A stretch of DNA of 64,000 nt from Pyrenula massariospora. Its lineage: Eukaryota > Ascomycota > Eurotiomycetes > Pyrenulales > Pyrenulaceae. The notes below the pieces were generated by a model. It did not search any database. It saw only the letters and a program-made list of their open reading frames with translations, and was not told the origin of the DNA. This document shows, piece after piece, positions 33,091 to 44,369 of the stretch; within the stretch, counting starts at the first letter, position 1; each line of letters begins with the position of its first letter. Where the stretch lies: NCBI GenBank assembly GCA_021030905.1, contig JAGFMI010000031.1, positions 62,001 to 126,000 of the forward strand, written 5' to 3'. The position numbers and the translations under genes are program-made.

Positions 33091-33966
33091 GGTCGCAATA
33101 GATAGAGACCACGCTGAAAGAGACTCCAATGGATAAAATAAGGTTGTAATGCAGAGGAATGGCAGCTGTCGTCGATCCTTCAGAAAAGTGTAGTGAGATG
33201 AAGGCAATGTAACTAGAGGCCGGACTGGCGCTGGGGTATGCGACGATAGATCACGAGCCTTTGGTGGCTGGTAGCCCGAATGTCGACTTTGACGGCTTTT
33301 GACAGCCGTCAAGACATTGCGACCTTTTCTTAGCCAACAGGTTTGATCGTGGCAAAAGCATGCCCAGCACTGGGCCGGTTCAGTTGAATCTTGGTTAAGC
33401 GGGTCAGAAGTACGTATTTGGCCGCGCTTCTCCACACTGCCCTGCTTCAGCCCCCGCTTGCTTCCACCGCCACCAAATACCCACTTACTAGGTATATAAC
33501 TCAAATGCTGGTCTTGATGCCCTTCTTAGCCTCCTTACAAGCTTGACACATAGTCGTGGACAGTAAATGGTCCAAAATACGGAAGAAATTATATGTGCTT
33601 CTGTTTCAAGCTTCTTTGCTGCGCGTCAAGATGGATCCAATACACTACATGATGAATGAAAGTCCAACGTATTCCCAACCGATGTCCAACGGATACCTCC
33701 AGCCATCTTGAAAGTGTAAATGATATTATTGAAGCCCATGACGCCCATATAGCTCGACCCAATGCAGTTTCTCGACTTGGTGAGCCTTTGCTTAAGCGTC
33801 TCAGCCAGCCAACTCATCCGCGACCATGATCCCTTCTGCGCGCAAACTGTATAGCCTGTCGGATGTTTTGGTTACCACTTTCCTCAACTTAAACGACAAA
33901 AGAACAGTAGAGAGACCTAGTAGACAGATGATTGCAAAGGGGAAGTAGAATTACAGAAAGTAGAGC
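33091..33966. other. Spacer between RGD1 and the NTF2-like gene
   Basis: About 875 bases. The RGD1 frame stays open upstream of its ATG to about 33504, but there is no further ATG, so this is taken as 5' leader. A small frame at 33626-33817 has no recognisable domain. Confidence 0.55.
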
Positions 33967-34470
33967 TCACCATGCTTCGAGCCTTCCACCATCTAGAATC
34001 TCCTGAAGATCAACGATTCGCCAGCCCTGTTCCTTCTCTTCCACCCGAAATCTCATAAAATGCTCATTTTCATATGCCACGCTACCAGGACCCATCCCAC
34101 GACTTCTTGCCTCGACCACGACCCTACCTGTTGCATCAGTCAAGCTCACCGCCTCAAAGCGCCATTGCGCAAATGGCTCCAGAAGTCTTGCAGCTAGTGC
34201 GCAGCGCTCACGAGCATTGGCAGGACCACTAAAGGGGATAGACGTAGGGCCCACGGTCCAATCTGCCGAAGAGGTGAACAGAGTTGCAACGGCACGAAGA
34301 TTGCGGCTATTAAGGTACGAGAGGAAAAGATGGATGAGGCCGCGCGGGGAGGAAGTTGCAGCACTTGGTGTCTGTCCGCGAGATCGAGAAGGCGACGGCG
34401 TCCGGCGAGGAGGAGGGGGGATCAGCTGGCTTTGATTGGAAGGCTTGGAGATGTGGTGTCCGTAAAGCAT
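33967..34470 (-). CDS. NTF2-like (SnoaL-fold) small protein
   Basis: One exon of 167 residues starts at an ATG. After a polar Pro/Ser/Arg N-terminus (about 45 residues) comes an NTF2-like pattern: LIHLFLSYLNSRNLRAVATLFTSSADWTVGP, a hydrophobic middle, then WRFEAVSLTDATGRVVVEARSRG and HFMRFRVEEKEQGWRIVDLQEILDGG. This is the usual helix-then-curved-sheet order of the fold, which serves many binding and catalytic roles, so substrate and pathway cannot be named. The stop codon overlaps GTGAGC, so a spliced C-terminus is possible but adds little. Confidence 0.65.
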   Translation of the reverse strand: MLYGHHISKPSNQSQLIPPPPRRTPSPSRSRGQTPSAATSSPRGLIHLFLSYLNSRNLRAVATLFTSSADWTVGPTSIPFSGPANARERCALAARLLEPFAQWRFEAVSLTDATGRVVVEARSRGMGPGSVAYENEHFMRFRVEEKEQGWRIVDLQEILDGGRLEAW

Positions 34471-37362
34471 CGTGATAGTTGGACTCCTTGGCTCAGCGGC
34501 GTGTTTGGGGGAAAGAGCGTCTCATAGATTTCAAGAACGGAAGAAATGTATGGAGAATGCTTGATGAAGACTGTAAGATGAGGACCATGGGGCCTTTATA
34601 TTGCATCACAGCTTTGGAAAGACAGGTGAGAGTTATGATAGCTGTTACAATCCATCCAAAGCTCTTTCACGACAGGTGCGTGATGTGTCTTCAGCAATTC
34701 GGTGGATCGGGTTGACCTGTGAGAATGGGTCGAACAGCCAAACACGAGATGTTTGCTCCAACAGACGAAGGAACTGGAACTTCTCACCTGGTGAGGATGA
34801 AGTTGCATCCCTAGAATAGACTAAAGCACAGATTGGAGAAGATAATACGAATGTATTTGCTCGTAGGACTGCAAAGGAAGAGATTCTCGACCGACCTATC
34901 TTGGATGAGGACAACAAAGGGCTTACCTGTCTTGACGTAACATTCCAGCTCTCAACATCTTAAAAAGCCATTTAAAGTCTGAAAAAGCTTAAAGGGATCG
35001 CCTGTGCTCCATAAAAGGTATGTGTTGGGGTCGCAGAGAGTCACAATTTTGAAACTAGGTCAATATGAGCCGCTATCCTGCCGCCGAGCCTCGTGGCGAA
35101 CGAGTCCGCCTTAGGAAGCTGGCAGCCTATGATCGACAATGGGCCTGGTTGAGGCTCGTTTGGATGATAGACACAATAGAAATCCACCCAATGAGCCCGG
35201 ATTTTCTGGTTGAGGAAACCCAATATAGCCTGTGAAATAGGGTCGACATGTTAGTAATCATTCCTCTACTGTTGCAGCATCGGTAAACGATCACTTTCAA
35301 TGTTGATGCCTGGACCGCAGAGGACTTGGATAGCCAAGGCGTAGTTTTAAGGTCTCAACACTAGAACGCAACGGTATGGATGATAGGGGAGGTTGTTGGA
35401 GATTCAGAAAGTCGCAAGGTGAAAGGTATTAGTCTAAGACACGAGAAGGAGTATCCGAGCGCACCACTTAAGACGCCAAGCATCTTCTTCCCGGCCAATC
35501 AGAAACGGGCGGAGATATTTTGGGTGCAAGGCTCCCTTCGAGGGTCCAGGCGGATGAGCGTAGGGCCAGAGTGGGGGACGTCTGTGACGCGATGGATTTT
35601 GTTCTGTGACAGCATCGAGATCGAAAGCTTAACGTAAGCGCGGGAGGAAGAGACTGGTGCACCCCCGGGCCCAGCCTTGGCGAAATGCAGGATGGCCACG
35701 GTAGGCTCCGAGAAGTTTCCCTGCCGATCGTGCAACTCAGTGGCGTACGGCATTGCCAGCTTCCTGTCCGTTGTTCCAGTAATTGGCCGACCTTCTAAGA
35801 CACGCCTTCCCTCAAACTAAGCTTAATCGCCCAAGGTGGTCGCTTGCGAAAGCCTTAACCGTAGGTAACTAATGGTGTGTAAGACAAATGCCCTTAAGCA
35901 TCCCTCTCTAATAACCTGATGCGTTTGTCTCTTCTCAGCGAGATTCCCCGACCCAATTAGACGCGCCCCAACGTTATTTGGGTAGCAACCCATCCAAGTC
36001 AGTCAACACGGGTCTGTTGGTTGCATCAAGCAGCTTCACTTGCCTTTATCCACGAGGAACTGACCGGGTCGTTGTAACACAAATGCATATTGACAGACGG
36101 CAGGGGAAAGTGAATTGTCAATATTGAATTAGATGAACAGCACGCTCAAATGTCGGTGGAAATCGCTGTGCGCGAGTTTCCCGCGTCGTGAATCGTCGTC
36201 AGAGCTGTCTCGACGCAACCTGCAGCATAGCCCTTCGTTAATTGTCTAAGATGTATTCACGGTTCCGGATCTACCGGTAGGGGCACGCCTACATTGAACA
36301 TGAACGCAAGTGCCAACGAGAAAAGGGTCCTGGTAGCCCTTCCAGTTCTTCTGCGAGCTAAGGGATGTCGGCTATTGGAGGCTCAACTCCGCTTTTTGCC
36401 ATGCCTTTGCGGCACAACGTGGTGTGACCCGAGAAAGGGATAAGCCTGGAGAAGACACTCAAGCCGCTTCTCCGATCATAACATAGGAGGAACCACCTGG
36501 AGCTTAGGCCCTTCCATGTGACCTGAACAGGCTTTTCTTTTTCTGATGGCGTTGCGGCAGAAGAAAAAGAACGTGAATATGACCACATGTGTCACGTGGT
36601 AGCTGCGAGGCAGCCACATCCAGTGTAGCTTTCAATGCCTAGCAACCCTCGTCAAATCGCTGGTCCAGAAGACGTGATGACATCAAGCCAGACCAAAGAA
36701 TTCCGATCCAATCCACTAACATGGCGTTGATAGTATTGATTCTCGGCATCTTGGAGACTGAGCCGTCAGGCGGATCGACTATCAGGCATTGAATTCTGAA
36801 CAACGTCCCGTGCCGTGCCACACTCGCAAATGCCTCATTGGTATGCTTGCCACTAGATATCTGCCGTCGACATTGTGCTACGATCCTCCGGCTTGTGCCT
36901 CAGTCAGACACTTCAATCTCGCAGTGGTACGGCGTGGATACGAGGTCGATGCCCTCAGTTGTCTGTCAATTAAGTCTGTATCACTGCAGCTATCTGCCAA
37001 ACCCATGTTTTTGCAAGAGAGGTGTCCGCGCAAACATCGTCCCCATGCGTTATGATTGGGAGCCGTGCTATGTCGGCAGCATCCTGTTAGGTAAGAAGAT
37101 CCCTAGCCGTGCCTTCTCGTGGCAGCCTTTAGGGATTCGCGACTGCGTTTCTCAATGTTCGGTCATAACCTACCGAGGCTGGCGAGGAGTCATCCAGGTA
37201 GATAAAGCAGAGTTTTGCAGTCAATGCTGAAGTCGCTCCAGTATCAACAAAACAACCTCGGAAACTTTACGTCAGGAAGACTTCTCTTTTCCTCGACACA
37301 TTCTTATTCGAAAGCTTTGTCAACCCTAGGTGCACCGCAATAATACTGGTAGTCCCTTTGTC
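34471..37362. other. Gene-poor 2.9-kb stretch with scraps of coding-like sequence
   Basis: No intact gene is supported. On the minus strand, 35753-35499 reads 84 residues from an ATG with coding-like composition (MPYATELHDRQGNFSEPTVA). Another frame just downstream, around 35520-35430, reads KYLRPFLIGREEDAWRLKW. They cannot be linked by good splice signals, so they may be remains of a decayed gene. Frames at 36358-36588 and 36838-37230 show no domain. Confidence 0.4.
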
Positions 37363-39258
37363 ATGGTTTATATCGATCTTGGTTCAAAAGCCTTTGGCTT
37401 TTATAAGCCGAGCACGTCTGCCTTTCTAGCTACGGCTTTCTTCGTAAGATTTAAAATGTCCATGACTGAGGAACTGAATGCTCACATTGACCCCTCTTGT
37501 CTCTAGGCAATTTTGTTCATTTCGATTCGTATCATCCATCGTATCTGGATCAGCCCGCTGTCCGCATACCCAGGGCCCAAACTATGGGCAGCAACCAAGA
37601 TACCATATAACTGGCACACTCTGAGAGGCACTTCCACGGCTAAAATTCGAGAGCTCCATGATCAATACGGCGAATTTTTGAGATACGAACCGAATGGGCT
37701 AGCATTTATCTCGGACGGGTGTTGGGACGAAGTATATGGTCCTTACTCTCCGGAAAAACCAATGGACGTGGACCCTGCAACTTTCGGGGGCAGCATGAGC
37801 ATCACGGGAGCTCTTCAGATGTAAATTGTGCACTGCGTTGACATGCCATCTCTGACCTGGTGCTGTAGCCCTCATGCTTTCAACGATGATCATCAACGAC
37901 TGAGAACGAGCTTTCTGCAAGGTATGTCTACTAAAGCGGTTGCGTCGCAAGAAAGGATTCTTCAAAAGCACGCCTCGATGTTTGTCAGTTGCCTCAACGA
38001 AGAGATTGATAGTCGGTGTGGAGTTGTTGACGTTGCCAAATGGTTTGATATCGCGCTGTTTGACATGATCGGAGACCTTGCGTTTGGGCAGTCTTTTGGC
38101 GGCTTGGAAAAGGGAGAGGTCCATGACTGGATTATTGCCGTATCAAATGCTTTGAAAGCGCTTCCTATCCTCCGAGTCATTCGGGAAATACCAGGGGCGA
38201 GCACTACAGGAAAGATCTTGCTTCCGTTAGTGCCTCAATTTCTTAAGCGACATTTTTTGAGTCATGTGCACTATTCCTTGGAATTGGTCGAGAAACGCCT
38301 TCAAGAACCTCGGAACCGGCCGGACCTTGTATTCTACTTGACCCAAGAAATCGGCAAGGGTCTGACAGTCGATGAGATCAAAGGTATGGGATTAATAAGA
38401 AGCCCGTTCTTAACTATATTATTTAGCATCAATGTGGCTAACAATTGCCCACTTCTTACAGAGAATGCTGGTGTAATGGTCATGGCGGGCTCAGAGCCAG
38501 TAAGACATTCCCTTATTGTCCACAGGAAGAGAGCTGACTTATCCCAGACAGCGACGTCCTTGACAGCCCTGTGCTATTTTCTAGCCCACAATCAAGCAGT
38601 ACAGAAGAAGCTTCGACAAGAAATTCGTGGGGCCTTTGAAGAGGTGCAGGATATTAGCCTAACAAAGCTTGCTCAGCTCGAATACCTACAATTAGTCATT
38701 GATGAAGGTCTGCGAATCTTTCCTCCTGCGCCCGACATTTTCCCACGTATCATCCCTCAGGGAGGAAAGATGATCTTCGGGAGGCATCTTCCAGAGGGTG
38801 TGAGTTGTGAAATCTGTATGCAATGCAAGTGAGCTCGAAGTGCTAACGATTTGGCGAGGAGAAGACACGCATCGGCGTCCCTGCCTTGGCCGCGTCTCAC
38901 TCCCCAGCTAACTTCCCCGACCCGGAAGAGTTTCGTCCAGAAAGGTGGCTTGATGTGTCTAATGTTGGCCATGATCGGCGACGAGCATCGCAGCCGTTTG
39001 GACAAGGACATCGGTCCTGTATAGGGAAATGGTAGGCACAGACGACATCGTCCAGAAGCGTGTGGCAATATAGACTAACATGTCTGCAGCCTTGCATTGG
39101 CCGAGATACGCCTTCTACTGGCGAACATGATCTGGCATTATGATCTGAAGGTGTTCTCGGAGGACCAAGGATGGCTCGTGGGTCGTCGGGTCTACCTAGG
39201 CTGGGACAAACGTGCGCTGAGACTTTGCCTGGTCCGTCGTGGTTCTGTCACAACTTGA
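37363..39258 (+). CDS. Cytochrome P450 monooxygenase (first of two)
   Basis: Seven exons fit: 37363-37443, 37507-37820, 37869-38383, 38462-38499, 38548-38799, 38859-39031 and 39090-39258, giving 513 residues. All joins keep phase, including a 38-base exon. An N-terminal membrane anchor (SAFLATAFFAILFISIRII) is followed by a PGP hinge (SAYPGPKLWA). The I-helix reads MAGSEPTATS, the K-helix ExxR is EGLR, the PERF-like motif is FRPERW, and the haem loop is FGQGHRSCIG with the cysteine at about 454. The enzyme would be ER-bound and use a P450 reductase. The style of the N-terminal half resembles fungal secondary-metabolism P450s (CYP58/65 neighbourhood), but the family is not assigned. The substrate is unknown. 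Confidence 0.93.
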
Positions 39259-40440
39259 CATCAGTGTGGTGAAGGGATGAGGAGAATATATCTCAATCAA
39301 GTCATGAGCGTGAAGTCCAGGAGGCGTTGTTTTCCTGTGTAGATTTAGGGTTAGCGGAGGAGGCCGGTGGATGGGCGGAAAGGCCGTCTTGCTTGGCGCT
39401 GGGTTTTGCCTTTGATATATGTACAGTACAGAACGTTGTGCGACCCTGCAGGTGTCGGTGGGGCAAACAGCAACCAATACTTTACCATGCATATTAGATG
39501 ATGATCATTTCAGTCGCCTGATGACCTGCGACAACTGTCAGATGAGAGGAGGATCGAAGGTCCCGCTAGCTGCAGGAATGTGTTATGGGTCCACGTTAGC
39601 GTCAGCAAAACCATCGGCCATCTCTCGACCCAGAGCTTCTGCCTTTAATACCAGCATTTTAAAGGTATTGAACACGCGTATTTCTCGACGATCTTCTATC
39701 CGAGCTACTCCCCGGATTTCGGGAACATCTCTCCCTGCAGATCCGGATACCGGTAAGATCTTGGGGGCCCGCGGGCCAACATCAACTTCAGGGCCGGGCA
39801 AGAGGTTCGCAGGCGGAGCCCCCTGCGGAAGGCTTATTTTAGCTCAGCAGCCAACGGTCGGCCAGCTTCTGGGGGCGGCAGCTGTGGGGTTTGTCGCGGG
39901 GTCCGGGGGGTCTTTTCGACGTCACACATCGCCAGGCCTGCCCGCACAAACTCATCCTTCACGTACACCGGCCACCAAAGGGATTTGGCTACTCCATCAC
40001 CATGCCCCCCGCCTCCCGCCCCGGACTGGAACCCGCTGTTGGTCTCCCTAACGGTCTTTCATTCCCAACGTCTGAAAGAGTCTATTGCTCTAAGCCCGAA
40101 CCTTGCATCCGAATTGCCGCCACAACCTGTCATCTGCTGACCCTGCAATCTACAGTGGGAGATAATGCATGGGACCATGCCTTCCTCCCCTTCACAACAC
40201 GAATGCCTCCTTCCTACCTAACGTCTCATTCGCCCTCTGTCAATCCTCCCTTGCATGCCTGCACTACCAACCCCCTTGGTCTCAATTCATGCCTTAGCCT
40301 CAACTTATAGAGACCTAAGAAACACCACTTCTACCCCTCCACGCAGACGTTCCCTAAGATCTCCTTAGACGCTCACAACTTCGACATCTTTTCCCTATAA
40401 TCTACCTCCTACTACGTCGAGCGTCTAGAAAGATCCTAAT
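39259..40440. other. Spacer between P450 and MFS genes
   Basis: About 1.2 kb. A plus-strand frame at 39419-40051 (210 residues from an ATG) is open and GC-rich in its second half but has no domain or sensible composition, and a shorter minus-strand frame overlaps it. I treat both as chance. The last 150 bases are pyrimidine-rich and probably form the MFS promoter. Confidence 0.45.
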
Positions 40441-43141
40441 ATGCCTCTAAAGTCACAGTTTCGACATGAACGCAATCCGAGCGCAGATACCTCCGAGAAT
40501 GAAAAGGCTATTCCCACCAAGCAGACTGGGTGGAGGCGACTATTCAAGCGTGGTGAGAAAGTCGGGAGCTTGAGCAACTCTAGCGACTCAACTGCAGAAC
40601 GCGAGAAGAACGCAAATCGACCGGAGAAATGGACAATGGGAATATTGAGCGACAAAAAAACCGAGGAAGTACCAGGTGAGCCTTGAACAAGACATTTCTG
40701 CAGACCTCCATTGACCGGAGACAATCAGGAACTATCCTTCTGCTCGCTCAACGAAATGAGCCTCTTGGCCTTTCGCATCGGCCTCATAATGCTTCAGCAT
40801 CTTCTCTTCCCTCACCATATCCACCGTCATCGATTCGCTCAGGCCGAGCCCCTCCAGCGGAACCGAAGAAAACAGCAGATGGTCAAATCTTGCTGGAACC
40901 ACAGCCTGACGATTCTCTGAATGATCCGCTTAATTGGCCTATGTGGAGGAGGGATTCCGCTCTGCTGTCACTAGGGTTCTATTGCATGCTTGGCGGGGGC
41001 ATGACTCCTATTCTTGCCGCTGGTTTCAATAATGTCGCTCACGACTATGGTGTATCATATTCAAGAGTTGCTCTCACAACTGGACTGTACATGATGGGTC
41101 TGGGAGTCGGGTGCGTCATCTTCTCGCCAACGGCGATTCGTTACGGTAAGCGGCCTGTCTACCTATGCTCCGTCGTCCTCTTCATCCTCTCCGCCATATG
41201 GTGCGCCAAATCCCCAAATTATGCCAGTTTAGTCGTTGCGAGGGTCGTACAAGGAATTGCGGTGAGCCCGGTCGAGTGCTTGCCCTCAGCGTCAATTGCC
41301 GAAATCTTCTTCCTTCATGAAAGGGCTTTTCGGCTTGGGGTTTACACGCTACTACTCCTGAGTGGCAAAAACCTGGTTCCGCTTGTTAGCGCTGCAATTA
41401 TCGAAAGCTTGTCATGGAGATGGGTGTTCTGGTAGGTATGGTCATTATTCTAAAGGCCGCCTTTTCACGTTTGCGTAGGTTAGTGGCCATCATCGTTGGC
41501 TTTAGTGGTCTGCTACTCTTCCTTTTCGTACCAGAGACCTTCTGGGACAGAACGCCTCGCCCGAAATCGAAACGCCCTCATCTCGCAAGACGAAGTATCT
41601 CAAGCCTTCTGCACTACTCTAGGGTCGGAAATCATGTCAGACCGCCATTGAAGGATCCTCTCGAAGAACCCATGACGCCGAGGCAGGAACGATTGCACCG
41701 TGAGAATGTCCGTGTCGGCTTTGTGGAACCGAATGAGGGGCCGACGGCTGGAACCACCGGGAAGGAAGAGGTTGAGGGCTTTTTCGACGGAGGAACAAAT
41801 GGCACCCCTCTGGAAAAAACAGATAGTGGTGAACATCAGGCCAGTGAAAGAGTTACTGAGACAGAAGACAGGCGAATAAACGTTGACGGACCAGTTGATA
41901 TCGGTCATTCAGTCCAAGTACAAAGTAAGCCCGCCCGTCGTCAAAAGCCAATGAGCTTAGGTGCATTACCATCAATGGGAGCAACCTTAAGCATCCCCTT
42001 CCAGCCGCAGGGCCTCTCCCCCTCTGTTGGGGAGCATGGCCCATCCCCTCCTATGGGGGAAGCCCCTTTACCGGATCTCAGAAATTTTAACTCACCATAT
42101 TATCTCGAGTTAGAAAAAAATGATGACTACCTGAGCCATCATGTCAATCCTACGCCTCCGCCTGAGCCTGAAAAGTCTCGTCCTCGACCACCATCTCTCC
42201 GTCAAATATCTCAACTATCGCAGAAGTCGCAGAAGTCGCAGAAGTCGCAGAAGTCGCAGAAATCCGATACGCTGGATACGCCTCAGGAGAGACCAGACCT
42301 TGAACGCGGTCTTGCTAACCCGGCTAGTCAAAACGACCTTAACGCACCTGCCCCAGTACCGTATACGACAGATCTCAAACAGCGACCCCCAAAAACTTGG
42401 TCACAAACTCTTCGCATATGGAACGGCAAACTGAATGACGTGAACTTTCTTCGAGTTATGTCACGACCTTTCATCCTTTTTGCCTATCCAGCTGTGTTGT
42501 GGTCTGCTCTCGTTTATTCCTTGTCAATTGGGTGGCTCATTGTTCTTTCGGAGTCTGTTTCGAATATCTACCGCAACCGAGAGTCATATAATTTCTCTGC
42601 TCTCGGCACAGGTCTAGTCTATATCTCACCGTTCATTGGCGGTGTTCTTGGGACTGCTGTTGCGGGCAAGGTCTCCGATATTATCATCCGGATCATGAGT
42701 CGTAGAAACGATGGTGTATATGAGCCCGAGTTCAGACTTGTCATGGGCATTCCCATTGCCATTAGCACGGCCATTGGGCTTATGGGCTTTGGCTGGTCGG
42801 CCCAAGAGAAAGACAAATGGATCGTACCAACGGTCTTCTTTGGAATTATCTCTTTTGGGTGCTCGCTGGGAAGCACCACATCAATCACATTCTGTGTCGA
42901 CTCGTATCGTCAGTACGCAGGAGAAGCGCTCGTTACGTTGAATTTTAGCAAGAACATTTTTCACGGCCTTGTTTTTTCGTTATTCTTCCCGACCTGGCTC
43001 GAGGACGACGGTCCGAAAGATGTCTTTTTAGCAATTGGTGGCATCCAAGTTGCGTGTCTTTTGACCACGATTCCCATGTACATATACGGCAAGCGGGCGA
43101 GAATGAATACGGTGAGAAGAAATTGGATGGGAAAATTTTGA
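40441..43141 (+). CDS. MFS transporter, DHA1-like, with a long central loop
   Basis: Three exons, 40441-40675, 40729-41431 and 41479-43141, give 866 residues. A polar N-terminus leads to DPLNWPMWRRD, the entry sequence typical of fungal proton-coupled drug exporters. Six membrane helices follow, including the MFS motif in RYGKRPVYL and an ARVVQG helix with GIAVSPVECLPSASIAEIFF, ending at VPETFW near residue 340. A hydrophilic loop of about 300 residues, rich in Ser, Pro and Gln with an SQK repeat, separates the second six helices (RVMSRPFILFAYPAV to IPMYIYGKRARM). Related transporters are usually nearer 500-600 residues. It lies between two P450 genes and might export their product. Confidence 0.92.
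42221..42265 (+). repeat. 9-base coding repeat (CAGAAGTCG)
   Basis: Four perfect tandem copies of CAGAAGTCG and a fifth imperfect copy encode Gln-Lys-Ser repeats in the central loop of the MFS transporter. The copy number is likely to vary between isolates. Confidence 0.95.
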
Positions 43142-44369
43142 CGCATTGGCGGAGTATGATGCCTAATGCATGAGAGGCTCTTTGTGAAGTGTATGTCTGG
43201 AAGGTGGAGTCGCGAAATTATACCAGCCTGGGTTATACATGATTGGGACAATGCAAATTATCATTAATGAAGTTCACTTTGGTCATCGCCAAGAGGTTGT
43301 CTCCGTCGTGATCTCGTTGCTTCCTTGCTGCTTTGCCGAGCCGAGCTCGTCATATTCTAGCTTTGACACTAAAGTTTTGCTTCTCGCCATTACTCAAAAT
43401 GTCCGCACTTATATAAGGATATTGGAACGGAACGTCCGTTTAGCTCGCTCATCTCTGAGTTCTGATCTAGGACTTCAGTAGCTATCGGAGGTCTCGTCAA
43501 AAAAGGCGAGGCAGAACCGTGTTCCTTGAACATCGTCTCTATTGGAGAATTTAATCAGACGATTCGGCGTATCAAGAGCATTGGCTCCCCTCCACGCTGC
43601 ATCAGCTCGGCGATGGCGCGTAAGAACTCCGCTCCTACGCCAGGGATCTTGCCCGACTCGGAAGTCTTGGCTATCCCATGCCATTTCCCTGCATGAAGAT
43701 ATCCTAATAAGGACTTCTAATCAGTGGAAGCGATCAGTGAGGGGCTCACAGACCCTTCGCACGCCTCACTCTTCTCAAACCCCCCACAGGTAATCGCACG
43801 TTACCTACAGCAATCAGCCAGGCCCCAAGCCTGTGTCCCTTGTCCAATGTAAGTGTCGCAGAGAAAAGATGTCCCAAACCATTACGCAAATGTCTAAAAG
43901 CTGCCGGCAACGCGCGACCTGTCCGTATCTCCTGCTAAAAGCAATGTCAAGAGGCAAGTTTGTACCTGGCATAATCTCTGATAGGTTAATAGCCTGCAAA
44001 AGACGGTCAAGCTGTCTGTCTCGGGTGGTTTCCTTTTTGGTCCGCTCGTTGCTGACTTTGGCGCCATGTACGGCGAGCGTCTATGTGCTGAGCGTCTTGG
44101 ATCCCGGAATGCTGTCAGGTGAGCTCCCTATACGGTAGCACGATGCCGTTTTAGTCTCAGAGCAATGCAGCGTAACATGGTGAGAGACGTCGATTGGCCG
44201 TACCGTGGAAGTCTTTTCGTACCTATCCCACTTCGGTTCACCGCATGGTGATGAGTAAGAAAAGTTGTGGGAGTCAAAGCGTATATTGACTTGTCAGTCT
44301 CCCGCCTTCCACGGTTCTTCACACTCTACCTCGACTTTACTTTCCTGCACAGACTTCTGTGGCACAAGT
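43142..44369. other. Spacer between MFS and second P450
   Basis: About 1.2 kb without a supported gene. Small frames on both strands (for example 43833-44138) have no domain. It holds the MFS 3' end and the P450 promoter. Confidence 0.5.

Noticed and set aside
33091-33504. In-frame upstream extension of RGD1
   Set aside because: The extension has no ATG, only TTG, and its composition is unlike protein; the ATG at 33090 gives a normal F-BAR start.
39419-40051. A 210-residue plus-strand frame between the P450 and MFS genes
   Set aside because: It has an ATG, but composition changes abruptly along its length, no domain is seen, and a minus-strand frame overlaps it.
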